A stretch of DNA of 64,000 nt from NCBI RefSeq assembly GCF_004912135.1, contig NZ_STGU01000001.1, positions 248,001 through 312,000 of the forward strand. The letters are read 5' to 3'. Each line of letters opens with the position of its first letter. Positions within the stretch are counted from its first letter, which is position 1. The notes beneath the pieces were generated by a model that saw nothing but the letters and a program-made list of their open reading frames with translations, was not told the origin of the DNA and did no database searches. Made by a program: the position numbers and the translations under genes. This DNA is from Rhizobium rosettiformans W3 (GTDB taxonomy: Bacteria > Pseudomonadota > Alphaproteobacteria > Rhizobiales > Rhizobiaceae). This document shows positions 34,567-43,417 of the stretch, one piece after another.

Positions 34567-35367
34567 GTGAATGACCTCGACCAGGAGCGTTATCGGGCGC
34601 CAGCGCTCGACAAGGGGCTCGATATCATCGAGCTTCTGGCAGGCGTGGATGGAGGCTTGAGCCAGGCCGAGATCGCCAAGAAGCTCGATCGCAGCCCGAA
34701 CGAATTCTACCGGATGCTCGACCGGCTGGTGAAACGCGGCTATGTCGCGCGGCTGGAGGGGGACCGCTACGTGCTGACGCTGAAGCTCTTTGGTCTCGCA
34801 CAGCTGCATGCCCCGACACGTCGGCTTGCCTCACTCGCCATGCCGCTGATGCGGGAACTGGCCGAGATCACCCAGCAGGAAAACCACATCGTCGTCTACG
34901 ATCGCGGCCATCCTGTCGTCATCGCCCAGCTGGAGGCGCCGGGCTATTGGGGCATCTCGATCCGGGTCGGCTCGCGCATGGGGCTGTTCGACACTGGTTC
35001 CGGCCATGTGCTGCTTGCCTTCCGCAGTCCGGAGGTGCGGGCGATGATGGTCGCCGAACATGTCGCGAGCGGCGGGCCGGACGGACGGATGACCGAGGAT
35101 TTCGTTGATCGGCTCGAGCAGATCCGGGCGCGCGGCTACGAGATGATGCCGAGCGCGCAGACGGCCGGTGTCATTAACCTCTCGGCCCCGATCGTCAGTG
35201 CCGATGGCGAGGCCTTGGGCGCGCTCACGGTGCCCTATATCACCCTCATCAACACGCCTGAGGCGCCCGACATCGCCCGAACGATTGAAGCGCTGACGGA
35301 GACAGCGCGGCAAATCTCCGCGTTAGCGGGTGCCGGTCTCGGAGCGGATGCGATCGAGACGAATTAA
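34567..35367 (+). CDS. IclR-family transcriptional regulator
   Basis: 266 residues starting GTG 34567, behind AAGGAGAG. N-terminal winged helix (ALDKGLDIIELLAGVDGGLS, AEIAKKLDRSPNEFYRMLDRL) and C-terminal ligand-binding IclR domain (SGHVLLAFRSPEV, GVINLSAPIVSADGEALGAL). It is divergent from the SDR-FAH pair and upstream of the amidohydrolase, so it probably controls both transcripts from the 136-base intergenic region, which includes an AT-rich stretch around 34497-34526. The inducer is presumably the sugar acid or its keto-deoxy product. Confidence 0.92.
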   Translation: MNDLDQERYRAPALDKGLDIIELLAGVDGGLSQAEIAKKLDRSPNEFYRMLDRLVKRGYVARLEGDRYVLTLKLFGLAQLHAPTRRLASLAMPLMRELAEITQQENHIVVYDRGHPVVIAQLEAPGYWGISIRVGSRMGLFDTGSGHVLLAFRSPEVRAMMVAEHVASGGPDGRMTEDFVDRLEQIRARGYEMMPSAQTAGVINLSAPIVSADGEALGALTVPYITLINTPEAPDIARTIEALTETARQISALAGAGLGADAIETN

Positions 35368-35395
35368 GATTCCAAGGCCTTGGGAGGGGCCGCAC

Positions 35396-36235
35396 ATGAT
35401 CATCGATACCCACCTGCACCTGATCTATCGAGACCGGCTCGCTTATCCCTGGCTGAAGGACGTCCCGGCCCTCGATGCCGATTTCAGCTGGGAGACCTAC
35501 TCACGGGAGGCCCGGCGGCTGGGGATCTCGTCCGTGCTGCATATGGAGGTGGATGTCGCGCCCGAGGACATTCCCTCGGAAACCGCGATGGTTCAGGAAC
35601 TATCGCGAATGCCGGATAACCTGATCCGCGGGGTCATCGCCTCGTGCCGGCCGGAAGATCCTGGTTTTGCCGCCTATCTCGAGACCCAGCTTGCCAATCC
35701 CTTCGTCAAGGGATTCCGCCGCGTGCTGCATGTGGTGCCCGATGATGTGTCCGAGGGGGCTCTGTTTCGGGAGAATGTAAAGCGGCTCTCCGGCACGGGG
35801 CTCACCTTCGATCTCTGCATGCTGCCGCATCAGGTCGACAAGGCCAAGGCGCTTGTTGACCTCGCGCCTGAGGTCACCTTCATCCTCGACCATTGTGGGG
35901 TGCCCGACATCAAGGGACATGGCTATGACACCTGGAAGACAGGGATCGCCGACATTGCCAAGCGCGATAATGTCCGCGTCAAGATCTCCGGCATCCCGGC
36001 CTATGGCGATCTGGAGAACTGGACGCTGGAAGATCTGAAACCCTATTTCGATCACACCATCAGTACCTTCGGTTTCGATCGCGCGATCTGGGGTTCGGAC
36101 TGGCCGGTCTGCACCCTGGGCGGCGGGCTCTCCACCTGGGTCGCGACCACGCAGGCCCTGCTGCATGGCTGCACGAAGGAAGAGAAGGACAAACTCTTCT
36201 CCGGCAATGCGCTTGGGATCTGGAAGCTCGCTTAG
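35396..36235 (+). CDS. Amidohydrolase-2 family lactonase (L-fuconolactonase-like)
   Basis: 279 residues from ATG 35396 (MIIDTHLHLIYRDRLAYPWL). The metal-binding HLH motif, FVKGFRRVLHV, FILDHCGVPDIKG and GFDRAIWGSDWPVCTL with the catalytic Asp are hallmarks of the COG3618 lactonases that open sugar lactones such as L-fucono-1,5-lactone. It starts 28 bases after the IclR gene behind GGGAGGGGCCGC. It would feed a sugar acid to a dehydratase not present in the window. It overlaps the end of the convergent TetR gene by 4 bases. Confidence 0.87.
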   Translation: MIIDTHLHLIYRDRLAYPWLKDVPALDADFSWETYSREARRLGISSVLHMEVDVAPEDIPSETAMVQELSRMPDNLIRGVIASCRPEDPGFAAYLETQLANPFVKGFRRVLHVVPDDVSEGALFRENVKRLSGTGLTFDLCMLPHQVDKAKALVDLAPEVTFILDHCGVPDIKGHGYDTWKTGIADIAKRDNVRVKISGIPAYGDLENWTLEDLKPYFDHTISTFGFDRAIWGSDWPVCTLGGGLSTWVATTQALLHGCTKEEKDKLFSGNALGIWKLA

Positions 36236-36912
36236 CTTGCCTTGCCGTGCTCTGCCATGAGCCTGCGGAAATAGCCGCGCATGGCGATGATCAAGGCCTC
36301 GATGTCGTCATTGGAGGCCGAGAGGTCCTGCAGCGCGTAGCTTTGCAGGATGATGCCGTCGATCCCGATCAGCATCTGGCGGGCGACGGCGCGACCGATC
36401 CGGCGAAGCTCTTCGTCTGTGTCGTCCTCGAAGACGAGATGGCCGTAGAAATCGATATAGGCATTGTACTGGCGGGCTGCGAGCCATTCGGAGCCCTTGG
36501 TGCGCAGGGCATAGAGCGTCAGCTCCGTCTGGGCGATCTGCTTGTCGCGGGTGCGCTGGATGTAGCGCCAGCTCGCCCGGATCAGCGCTTCGACCCGGTC
36601 TTCCGGTTCCTCCGGCAAGGCCACATCATGGCGATAAGCGACCTCCATGTCGGCGATCAGATCTTCTAGCACGGCCAGCAGCAGGCTTTCCTTGCTGTCG
36701 AAATAGTAGTGGAGCGTCGCGAGTTTGACGCCCGCCGAGGCGGCAATCCGCCGGGTTGTCAGCGCCTCCATGCCCCCTTCTTCCAGAGCTTCGCGCGCGC
36801 CCTTGATGATGCGCACACGCGTTTCGAGGCCTTTGCGCGTAGCACCTGCGGGACGTCCGCGAGAGCTTGCGGTTGCCGGTTTGCTGGTCGGCGAGGGCGC
36901 TGCTTCCGTCAT
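36232..36912 (-). CDS. TetR-family regulator of the amide-utilisation operon
   Basis: 226 residues. The DNA-binding domain (about 28-75) has TTRRIAASAGVKLATLHYYFDSKESLLLAV, the TetR helix-turn-helix with the terminal Tyr-Phe; the C-terminal ligand domain is helical. The N-terminal 25 residues are low-complexity. It overlaps the upstream amidohydrolase stop by 4 bases (ATGA) and is the last gene of an eight-gene minus-strand operon starting at 45436; regulators in this position usually act on the operon promoter, where a palindrome is found at 45711-45724. Confidence 0.9.
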   Translation of the reverse strand: MTEAAPSPTSKPATASSRGRPAGATRKGLETRVRIIKGAREALEEGGMEALTTRRIAASAGVKLATLHYYFDSKESLLLAVLEDLIADMEVAYRHDVALPEEPEDRVEALIRASWRYIQRTRDKQIAQTELTLYALRTKGSEWLAARQYNAYIDFYGHLVFEDDTDEELRRIGRAVARQMLIGIDGIILQSYALQDLSASNDDIEALIIAMRGYFRRLMAEHGKAS

Positions 36913-38585
36913 CGCCCCCCTCTGGCATCAAACGTGACGCGGCCGTCGCAAATGGTGAGCACGGGAGAGAGCGTGGCAATGGCCTCGGGGGCGGTCGCTT
37001 CGACATCGCCTGATAGCACCACCACGTCGGCGTAGTAGCCGGGTTTCAGGACGCCCTTGCGGTCTTCCATATATTCGACCCAGGCGCTGGTGCGGGTATA
37101 GGCGGCCAGTGTCTCGTGCAGGGTAAGGCGGTGGTCCGGCATGTCGTCGGCCCAGGGTTTGCGCGTGAGGGCGTCGCCGATGCAGCTCAGCGGCGGCAGC
37201 GGCGAGACCGGCCAGTCGGTGGCGAATACGATCTTTGCGCCGGCATCGACCAGCGTCTTCCAGGCGAAGGCGTAGGGCCAGCGCTCGCGGCCGATATAGG
37301 TCAGGTAAGGCTCAAGCGGCAGGCCAGCCGAACCCGGCGGATGCGTCGGCTGCATGGACGCGACGGTGCCGGTTTCGGCAAAGCGGGGGATGTCGTCGGG
37401 GTGAACCACCTCAATATGTTCGATGCGGTTGCGCATGTCCCTTTTGCCGTTGGCTTTGATCGCGGCTTCGTAGCCGTCGAGCACCATGCGGACCGCGCCG
37501 TCGCCGATCGCATGCACGGCAACCGGCAGGCCGAGGCGATTGGCTTCCGTCGCGACTGCGTTGAAGGCGGCGCCAGAGAATAATGGCTCACCCTGCCAGC
37601 CGGGCTTGTGAGCATAGTCATCGACGAAGACGGCGGTTTCGCCCTCGGTCACGCCATCCATAAACAGCTTGACGAAGTTGCAGCGAAGCTTGTCGGTGTC
37701 GAAGCGCGCTTTCCAGGCGGCGGCTTTCTCCTCCAAGTCGGAGAGCGGCATGAAGTTCTTCATGTGATAGGGCATGCGTACCCTGACCGGCATTCCCTCG
37801 GTCTTCTCGATCTCGTCCAGCATTTCGAGCTGGTAGAGATTGCCATCCATGTTCTGGAACGAGGTGATGCCGAGCGAGGCACAATAGGCGAGGCCCTTTT
37901 TCAGCACAGCGATGTCGCCGGCGCGCTCTTCCGGAGTAACGTGCACGGGGTCGCCGCCAGTGCCGACACCAAGCCCTTCGCGGCCGCCGGTCACGCTCAT
38001 CGACGCGACAGGACGCATGGCATTGCTTTCGCGCAGCTCGCCATTGGCGAGGCCGTCCTCGCCCATGACGATCTCGTTGCCGATCCCGACATCGCGGCCC
38101 TGCAGGATGCCCGCCTTTTCGAGTGCGATCGTGTTGGCCCAGGCGGTGTGCCGGTCTGGGGCGACCATCATGAAGGGACGATCTGCGATGATGCGGTCGA
38201 GATGGTGGCGGGTGACGCGCTCGGTCTCGGACAGAATGGTATAATCTGCCGTCTGGGCGACGAGCAGCGGCAGATGCAGGTTGGCCGCCGCATAGTCGCG
38301 CACGGCCTTTGACAATGCGTCAAAGCCCTTCACGCCGAAAAGCGAGAGTTCACCCAGCGCAACCGAACCGCCGAAGATGTGCATATGCGCTTCGTTGAAA
38401 CCCGGAAGCACCGTTGCACCGTTTGCATCAACGATGCGGGTGGCCGGTCCGGCTTGCGCCAGGATCTCGTCATCGCTGCCCACGGCCATGATGCGATTGC
38501 CGGTGAGCGCGATGGCTTCGGCGCGCGGATGCGCGTCATCCATGGTGAGGATGCGGGCATTGTGGATGATGATGTCAGCGCTCAT
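36909..38585 (-). CDS. YtcJ-type metal-dependent amidohydrolase, copy 1
   Basis: 558 residues, amidohydrolase-3 family. N-terminal beta-sandwich strand DIIIHNARILTMDD, metal-binding HMHIF in PGFNEAHMHIFGGS, central NFVKLFMDGVTEGETA, VHAIGDGAVRMVLDGYE and RIEHIEVVHPDD (metal ligands), and FATDWPVSPLPP with the catalytic Asp. Family members hydrolyse amides, formamides or cyclic ureas; true substrates are mostly unknown. It is a close paralogue of the preceding gene, 15 bases away. No signal peptide, so the enzyme is cytoplasmic. Confidence 0.9.
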   Translation of the reverse strand: MSADIIIHNARILTMDDAHPRAEAIALTGNRIMAVGSDDEILAQAGPATRIVDANGATVLPGFNEAHMHIFGGSVALGELSLFGVKGFDALSKAVRDYAAANLHLPLLVAQTADYTILSETERVTRHHLDRIIADRPFMMVAPDRHTAWANTIALEKAGILQGRDVGIGNEIVMGEDGLANGELRESNAMRPVASMSVTGGREGLGVGTGGDPVHVTPEERAGDIAVLKKGLAYCASLGITSFQNMDGNLYQLEMLDEIEKTEGMPVRVRMPYHMKNFMPLSDLEEKAAAWKARFDTDKLRCNFVKLFMDGVTEGETAVFVDDYAHKPGWQGEPLFSGAAFNAVATEANRLGLPVAVHAIGDGAVRMVLDGYEAAIKANGKRDMRNRIEHIEVVHPDDIPRFAETGTVASMQPTHPPGSAGLPLEPYLTYIGRERWPYAFAWKTLVDAGAKIVFATDWPVSPLPPLSCIGDALTRKPWADDMPDHRLTLHETLAAYTRTSAWVEYMEDRKGVLKPGYYADVVVLSGDVEATAPEAIATLSPVLTICDGRVTFDARGGR

Positions 38586-38600
38586 GGCACATGTCTCTCT

Positions 38601-40271
38601 TCAGGCCTGGAAGGTGATGCGGCCGTCGCAGATCGTGACGGCGGGGCGGACGGTGTCCATGATCTCTTCGGGCGCGACGGCTTCGATGTCCTTGGTGAGG
38701 ATGACGACGTCGGCGAGATAGCCTGGCTTCAGCATGCCCTTGCGGTCTTCCATGAATTCCACCCAAGCACCGATCGCGGTATAGGCTTCGAGCGCTTCCA
38801 TCAGCGAGAAGCGCTGGTCCTTCAGCCCATCCTTCCAGGGCTTGCGGGTCAGAGCATCCTGGATGCATTGGAACGGCGAGACCGGCGAAACTGGCCAGTC
38901 TGAGGCGAAGACGACCGGCGCGCCGGCTTCTTTCATGGTGCGCCAGGCATAGGCGTAACCCCAGCGGTCCTCGCCGATCTTTGCCGTCGTCGCTTCCGCC
39001 GGGAAGCAGGTGCCGCCGGGATAGTGAACCGGCTGCATGGAGGCGACAACGCCCAGTTGGGCAAAGCGCGGGATGTCGTCCGGATGGATGATCTCGATAT
39101 GCTCGATGCGGTGGCGGTTGTCGCGCTTGCCGTTCGCCTTCACCGCCGCCTCGTAGCCGTCGAGCGTCTGGCGGATCGCGGCACTGCCGATGGCGTGAAC
39201 CGCGACCTGCAGACCGAGCGCATCGGCCTTGGTGGCGATCGCATCGAAGGTTTCGGGCGTGAAGAGCGGCTCATAGGTGTAGCCCGGCCGGTCGCCGTAG
39301 CCGTCGAGCATATAGGCCGTCTGGCTGTCCAGCACCCCGTCCATGAAGACCTTGACGAAATCGCCGCGCAGCATGTCGGTGGCGAATTCCTTCTTCCAGG
39401 CTGCCGCCTTGTCGAGGTCCTCCAGCGCCATGAAGTTCTTCATGTGATAGGGAATGCGGATGCGGCAGGAGAGCTCGCCCGAAAGCTCGAGATCGCGCAT
39501 CAGGCGCAGCTGATAGTGGTTGCCATCAAAATTCTGGATCGAGGTGACACCCCAGGAGGCGCAGTAGTCGAGGCCGGCCTTCAGGATGGCACGGTCGAGG
39601 GCGAACTGTTCCGGCGTGACATTTTCCGGGTCCATGCCGGTGACCATGCCGAGCTCTTCGCGGCCGCCGGTGGAGGCGAGCGCCGAGACCGGGCCGAAGG
39701 CATTGCCTTCGCGCAGCTCGCCATTGGCAAGGCCATCGGGTCCCATGACGATCTCGTTGCCGATGCCGACATCCTTGCCCTGCAAGATGCCTGCCTTTTC
39801 CAGTGCTGCCGTGTTCGCCCAGGCGGTGTGATGATCGGGCGCGAACATCATGAACGGCCGATCGGGCAAGATCGCATCGAGGTGATGGCGGGTGCAGGGT
39901 TCGGTGAGCGAGATGATCGAATAGTCGGCGGAGAAACCCATCAGCAGCGGCTCGTCGGGGTTCTTCGCCGCATAGTCGAGGATGGCGGCCTTCAATGGCT
40001 CGAAGCCCTGGATGCCGTGCAGGTTCAGCTGGCGCAGCGACACGGAGCCGGGGAAGATGTGCATATGGGCTTCGTTGAAGCCCGGCATGACGGTCGCGCC
40101 CTGGGCGTCGATCCGCTGAGTTTTCGGACCGGCCAGCGACTCGATCTCGGATCGCGTGCCGACGGCGAGGATCCGGTTGCCGGCAAGCGCGACGGCTTCG
40201 GCGCGGGGGGCTGCCGGATCCATGGTGAGGACCGGGCCGTTGGTGATGATGATGTCTGCAGTCGTTGCCAT
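38601..40271 (-). CDS. YtcJ-type metal-dependent amidohydrolase, copy 2
   Basis: 556 residues from ATG 40271 (MATTADIIITNGPVL), which has AAAGGA seven bases upstream; an ATG at 40292 overlapping the previous stop is possible. Motifs parallel copy 1: PGFNEAHMHIFPGS, VKVFMDGVLDSQTAYM, VHAIGSAAIRQTLDGYE, RIEHIEIIHPDD and FASDWPVSPVSP. The two copies share long identical stretches (for instance GILQGKDVGIGNEIVMG against GILQGRDVGIGNEIVMG), pointing to tandem duplication followed by divergence for two related substrates of the same pathway. Confidence 0.9.
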   Translation of the reverse strand: MATTADIIITNGPVLTMDPAAPRAEAVALAGNRILAVGTRSEIESLAGPKTQRIDAQGATVMPGFNEAHMHIFPGSVSLRQLNLHGIQGFEPLKAAILDYAAKNPDEPLLMGFSADYSIISLTEPCTRHHLDAILPDRPFMMFAPDHHTAWANTAALEKAGILQGKDVGIGNEIVMGPDGLANGELREGNAFGPVSALASTGGREELGMVTGMDPENVTPEQFALDRAILKAGLDYCASWGVTSIQNFDGNHYQLRLMRDLELSGELSCRIRIPYHMKNFMALEDLDKAAAWKKEFATDMLRGDFVKVFMDGVLDSQTAYMLDGYGDRPGYTYEPLFTPETFDAIATKADALGLQVAVHAIGSAAIRQTLDGYEAAVKANGKRDNRHRIEHIEIIHPDDIPRFAQLGVVASMQPVHYPGGTCFPAEATTAKIGEDRWGYAYAWRTMKEAGAPVVFASDWPVSPVSPFQCIQDALTRKPWKDGLKDQRFSLMEALEAYTAIGAWVEFMEDRKGMLKPGYLADVVILTKDIEAVAPEEIMDTVRPAVTICDGRITFQA

Positions 40272-40288
40272 GACGGGATCCTTTGGTG

Positions 40289-41470
40289 TCATGCGGTCCA
40301 GGCGCTGAGCGCGCGGAAGAAGGCGAAGTTGTCGTGTTTCAGCTCGTCATCCAGCGGGTTGGGCTGGGAGGAGAGCTTGACGATCACGGTTTCGGTGGAG
40401 GGATCGACATAGAGCCACTGACCGTGGATGCCGATGGCGCAGAAGGCTCCATCAGGCTCACCCGACTGGTACCATTGGCTGCGATAGCGGCCCTTGGGAA
40501 AGAAGTTGGATTTGCCGTCGACCCAGGCCTGGTGGTCGCCAGCCGTCAGCATGTCGGCGATCCAGGCTTCCGGAATGATACGGCGGTCCTCGACCTTGCC
40601 GCCCATGCGCAGCATTTCGCCGACGCGGGCAAGGTCGCGGGCGGTGACCGAGATGCCGCCGGCGGCACGCGCCGTGCCTTCCGCATCGACCGTCACGCTC
40701 GCATGGTTCTTGGCGCCGAGCGGCTGCCACAGACGTTTCGACAAGACATCGGCGTAACGTTCGCCGGTTGCGCGCTCGATCAGGATGCCGAGAAGGTCAG
40801 AATTCGGAGAAGCATAGAAATGCGCGCCGCCATGCGGATGGGCGTCTTTCTTCAGCGTCAGCAGGAAGGCGAGCAAGGTTTCGTCCGGCTGAGCCGGATC
40901 GGCAGGGTTCCACAAGGTGGCGCGGCGATAGCGGGCATAGGCACCATCGGTGTTCAGATAGGCTTCGTCGAAGGCGAGGCTGACGCGCATGTCGAGCACG
41001 TCGCGGATGGTGCAGTCGCCATAGGCGGAGCCGGCGGCTTCCGGCAGCAGGTCGGTGACCGGGGCATCCGGGTCGATCAGGCCATCGGCTTCCAATGTGG
41101 CGATGACGAGGGCGGTCAGGGATTTGCTGATCGAGAAGATGATGTGGCGCTGGTTGACGCCGGCATGGGGCGCATAATGTTCGGCGACGATCCGGCCCGC
41201 CTTCATCAGCACGAAGGCGTCGGTATGGGCATAATCGAGGTAGGCGCCGACATCGGGCTGTCCGGCCAACCCCTCCGGCAGGTGCTGAGTGAGCAGCGGC
41301 GATCGCAGAGGCGCTCCTTCGCTCACCTCGGCCATGGCGGCGATGCTGGCACTCGGGACAATCTCCTCGGCGTGGCCAAAGCTGAAAGGGCTGAAAGGGG
41401 CCGTGCGCCAGTTGGCCAGCGTCACATCCCGCCTTTCAAAACCGAAGGCTTCGGCAAACTGCGTCGTCAT
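40289..41470 (-). CDS. NylB/beta-lactamase-family serine hydrolase (6-aminohexanoate-oligomer hydrolase-like)
   Basis: 393 residues from ATG 41470, behind GCAGGAGGAGC. The class-C-type nucleophile motif is SISKSLTA (S-x-x-K) and the later Tyr lies in FYASPNSD. From memory, it runs parallel to NylB, the nylon-oligomer hydrolase: VPSASIAAM, HTDAFVLMKAGRIVAEHY, RHIIFSISKSL, VLDMRVSLAFDEAY and IGIHGQWLYVDP with VIVKLSS. NylB residues that fit the nylon dimer are not all conserved, so the natural substrate is another amide or ester. It sits directly after the ABC importer genes and before the amidohydrolases in one operon. No signal peptide. Confidence 0.82.
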   Translation of the reverse strand: MTTQFAEAFGFERRDVTLANWRTAPFSPFSFGHAEEIVPSASIAAMAEVSEGAPLRSPLLTQHLPEGLAGQPDVGAYLDYAHTDAFVLMKAGRIVAEHYAPHAGVNQRHIIFSISKSLTALVIATLEADGLIDPDAPVTDLLPEAAGSAYGDCTIRDVLDMRVSLAFDEAYLNTDGAYARYRRATLWNPADPAQPDETLLAFLLTLKKDAHPHGGAHFYASPNSDLLGILIERATGERYADVLSKRLWQPLGAKNHASVTVDAEGTARAAGGISVTARDLARVGEMLRMGGKVEDRRIIPEAWIADMLTAGDHQAWVDGKSNFFPKGRYRSQWYQSGEPDGAFCAIGIHGQWLYVDPSTETVIVKLSSQPNPLDDELKHDNFAFFRALSAWTA

Positions 41471-41541
41471 CAGGGTATGCTCCTCCTGCGGGAGGGCGGT
41501 GTCGCCCTCCCGTGTCGGTCTCATCTGTTGTTGGTTCGGTC

Positions 41542-42582
41542 TTACTTCTGCACTTCGGTCCAGATGCGGGTGTAAAGCTGCTGCACGTCCGGTTCGCAGC
41601 TCAGCAGGAACTCGCCGGCGCTCTCCAGTTCTGCCGGGATCACCAGTTCCGGTGCGCCCTGCATTTCCTTGTCCATGAACTGTTCAGAACCCTTGATGCC
41701 GTTGGCATACTTGGCGAAGTTCGACAGCATGGCAGCGTTTTCCGGGGCCATGATGAAGTTCATGAAGGCCTTGGCATTGTCGACGTTCTTGGCGTCCTTG
41801 AGGATGACGACGCTGTCCATGAAGACCGGGTAGCCTTCCTTCGGATAGCCGAACTTGACCTCGGGGTTCTGCAGGCGCGAGCGCATGATGGCGCCGTTCC
41901 AGTAGTAGACGCCAGCGTAGTCACCTGTCGGCAGCTTGTCGGTGACGCTGTAGTCCATGGCGAGCCACTTGGTCTTCGCCTCGACCAGCTTGTCGCGCAC
42001 CTTCTTCAGCACTTCCTTGTCGGTCGTGCACCAGTCGCCGCCGAAATACTTGATCGTGGCGAAGAGCACGTCGTTCATTTCGGGCGTCACGTTCAGCTTG
42101 CCGACCAGCTCTTCCGGCGGATCGAGGAAGATCGCCGAGGTGTTGATATCGCCATTGTAGAACTTGGTGTTGACGCCGATGCCGGTCACGCCCCACTGCC
42201 ACGGAACCGAGTAGCGGCGGCCCGGATCCCACTCGACGTCCGCCCAGCGCGGATCGACGTTCTTGAAGTTTTCCATCTGGTCCGGACGTGCTTCGAGCAG
42301 CAGGCCTTCATTGATCCAGATCGGCATGTAGTTGGCTGAGGGCACGACGATGTCGAATCCGTGGCCACCGGCGCGAACCTTGGCGAGTGCGGTGTCGTTG
42401 GAGTCGTAGTCGGTGATGGTCACCTTGACGTCGAACTGCTCCTCGAACTTCTTGATCAGTTCCGGGCTCGTATAGTCGCCCCAGTTGTAGATGTTGAGTT
42501 CACCGGCGGCAGAGGCTGCGCCCGCGAAACCCAGCACCGAGATCGCGGCGATTGCCGTGGTCGTCATCCATTTCATGGTCAT
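41542..42582 (-). CDS. Polyamine-type ABC transporter periplasmic binding protein (PotD/PotF-like)
   Basis: 346 residues with a signal peptide (MKWMTTTAIAAISVLGFAGA, cleavage after ASA). Mature protein begins GELNIYNWGDYTSPELIKKF, the polyamine-binding protein signature, followed by DIVVPSANYMP and YSVPWQWGVTGIGVN. Polyamine proteins have Trp and Asp residues that box the amines; several are visible (NWGDY, WQWGV, YYWNGA). The ligand could be putrescine or a derivative such as an N-acyl or glutamyl polyamine, given the hydrolases in the operon. Lies 25 bases after the permease gene. Confidence 0.92.
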   Translation of the reverse strand: MTMKWMTTTAIAAISVLGFAGAASAAGELNIYNWGDYTSPELIKKFEEQFDVKVTITDYDSNDTALAKVRAGGHGFDIVVPSANYMPIWINEGLLLEARPDQMENFKNVDPRWADVEWDPGRRYSVPWQWGVTGIGVNTKFYNGDINTSAIFLDPPEELVGKLNVTPEMNDVLFATIKYFGGDWCTTDKEVLKKVRDKLVEAKTKWLAMDYSVTDKLPTGDYAGVYYWNGAIMRSRLQNPEVKFGYPKEGYPVFMDSVVILKDAKNVDNAKAFMNFIMAPENAAMLSNFAKYANGIKGSEQFMDKEMQGAPELVIPAELESAGEFLLSCEPDVQQLYTRIWTEVQK

Positions 42583-42607
42583 TTCCGTTCCTCTCTGTTG
42601 GTTGCTT

Positions 42608-43417
42608 TTATGCTTGCGGCTTGCGCCGGTTGATGAAGAAGAAGATCACGATCAGCACCGTCGAGGCGGCGAGGAAGATCGTGGCGATGGCGTTGATTTC
42701 GGGCGTCGTCTCGCGCCGGATCTGCCCGAGCATGTAGGTGGGCAACGTGTCCTGTCCGCCGGATTTGACGAATTCGGTGATGACGACGTCATCGAGCGAG
42801 ATGACGAAGGCGAGCATGAAGCCGGCGATGATGGCGGGCCGGAGCAGCGGCAGTGTGACGAAGCGGAAGGCCTGCCAGGGTGTCGCATAGAGATCGGCTG
42901 CCGCCCGCTCCAGCGTCAGGTCCATGCTTTCCAGTCGCGCGCGGATGGGAAGATAGGCGAAGGGAATGCAAAACGCCGTGTGCGCCAGGATCAGGTAGCC
43001 GAGGCCGGAATAACCGGTCCAGACCTTGATGCGCGAGAAGACGATCAGAAGCGCCACCGCGGTGACGATTTCCGGGATCATCAGCGGCTGGTTGATGATT
43101 GCGTATTTCGCGGTCAGGCCGCGATAGGGTTCGGTGCGCGTCGTGGCCAGTGCTGCCATGGTGGCGGCGATCGTGGCCAGTCCTGCCGCCCAGAGGGCGA
43201 TGATGACCGAACGCAGTGCGGCTTCCTGTGCTGCCCCATTGTCCATCGCGGAGGCGAACCAGCGCAAGGAGAAGCCGCCCCAGCTCGCAAGGGAGTCGCT
43301 GGCATTGAAGGAATAGGCGACCAGGGTCGCGATCGGCAGGTAGAGCGCGAAGAAGGTGAAGAGGGCAATCGTGCCGAAGCCCGGTTGCGAGCGGATGTCG
43401 AAGCGACGTTCAGCCAT
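42608..43417 (-). CDS. Polyamine-type ABC transporter permease (PotC/PotI-like)
   Basis: 269 residues, about six membrane helices, with the coupling loop LTLERAAADLYATPWQAFRF near residues 165-185. Its start overlaps the end of the other permease gene by 8 bases. Forms the transmembrane channel with the gene product at 43410-44333 and uses the ATPase at 44336-45436. The order ATPase, permease, permease, binding protein is the standard pot arrangement in reverse strand. Confidence 0.92.
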   Translation of the reverse strand: MAERRFDIRSQPGFGTIALFTFFALYLPIATLVAYSFNASDSLASWGGFSLRWFASAMDNGAAQEAALRSVIIALWAAGLATIAATMAALATTRTEPYRGLTAKYAIINQPLMIPEIVTAVALLIVFSRIKVWTGYSGLGYLILAHTAFCIPFAYLPIRARLESMDLTLERAAADLYATPWQAFRFVTLPLLRPAIIAGFMLAFVISLDDVVITEFVKSGGQDTLPTYMLGQIRRETTPEINAIATIFLAASTVLIVIFFFINRRKPQA

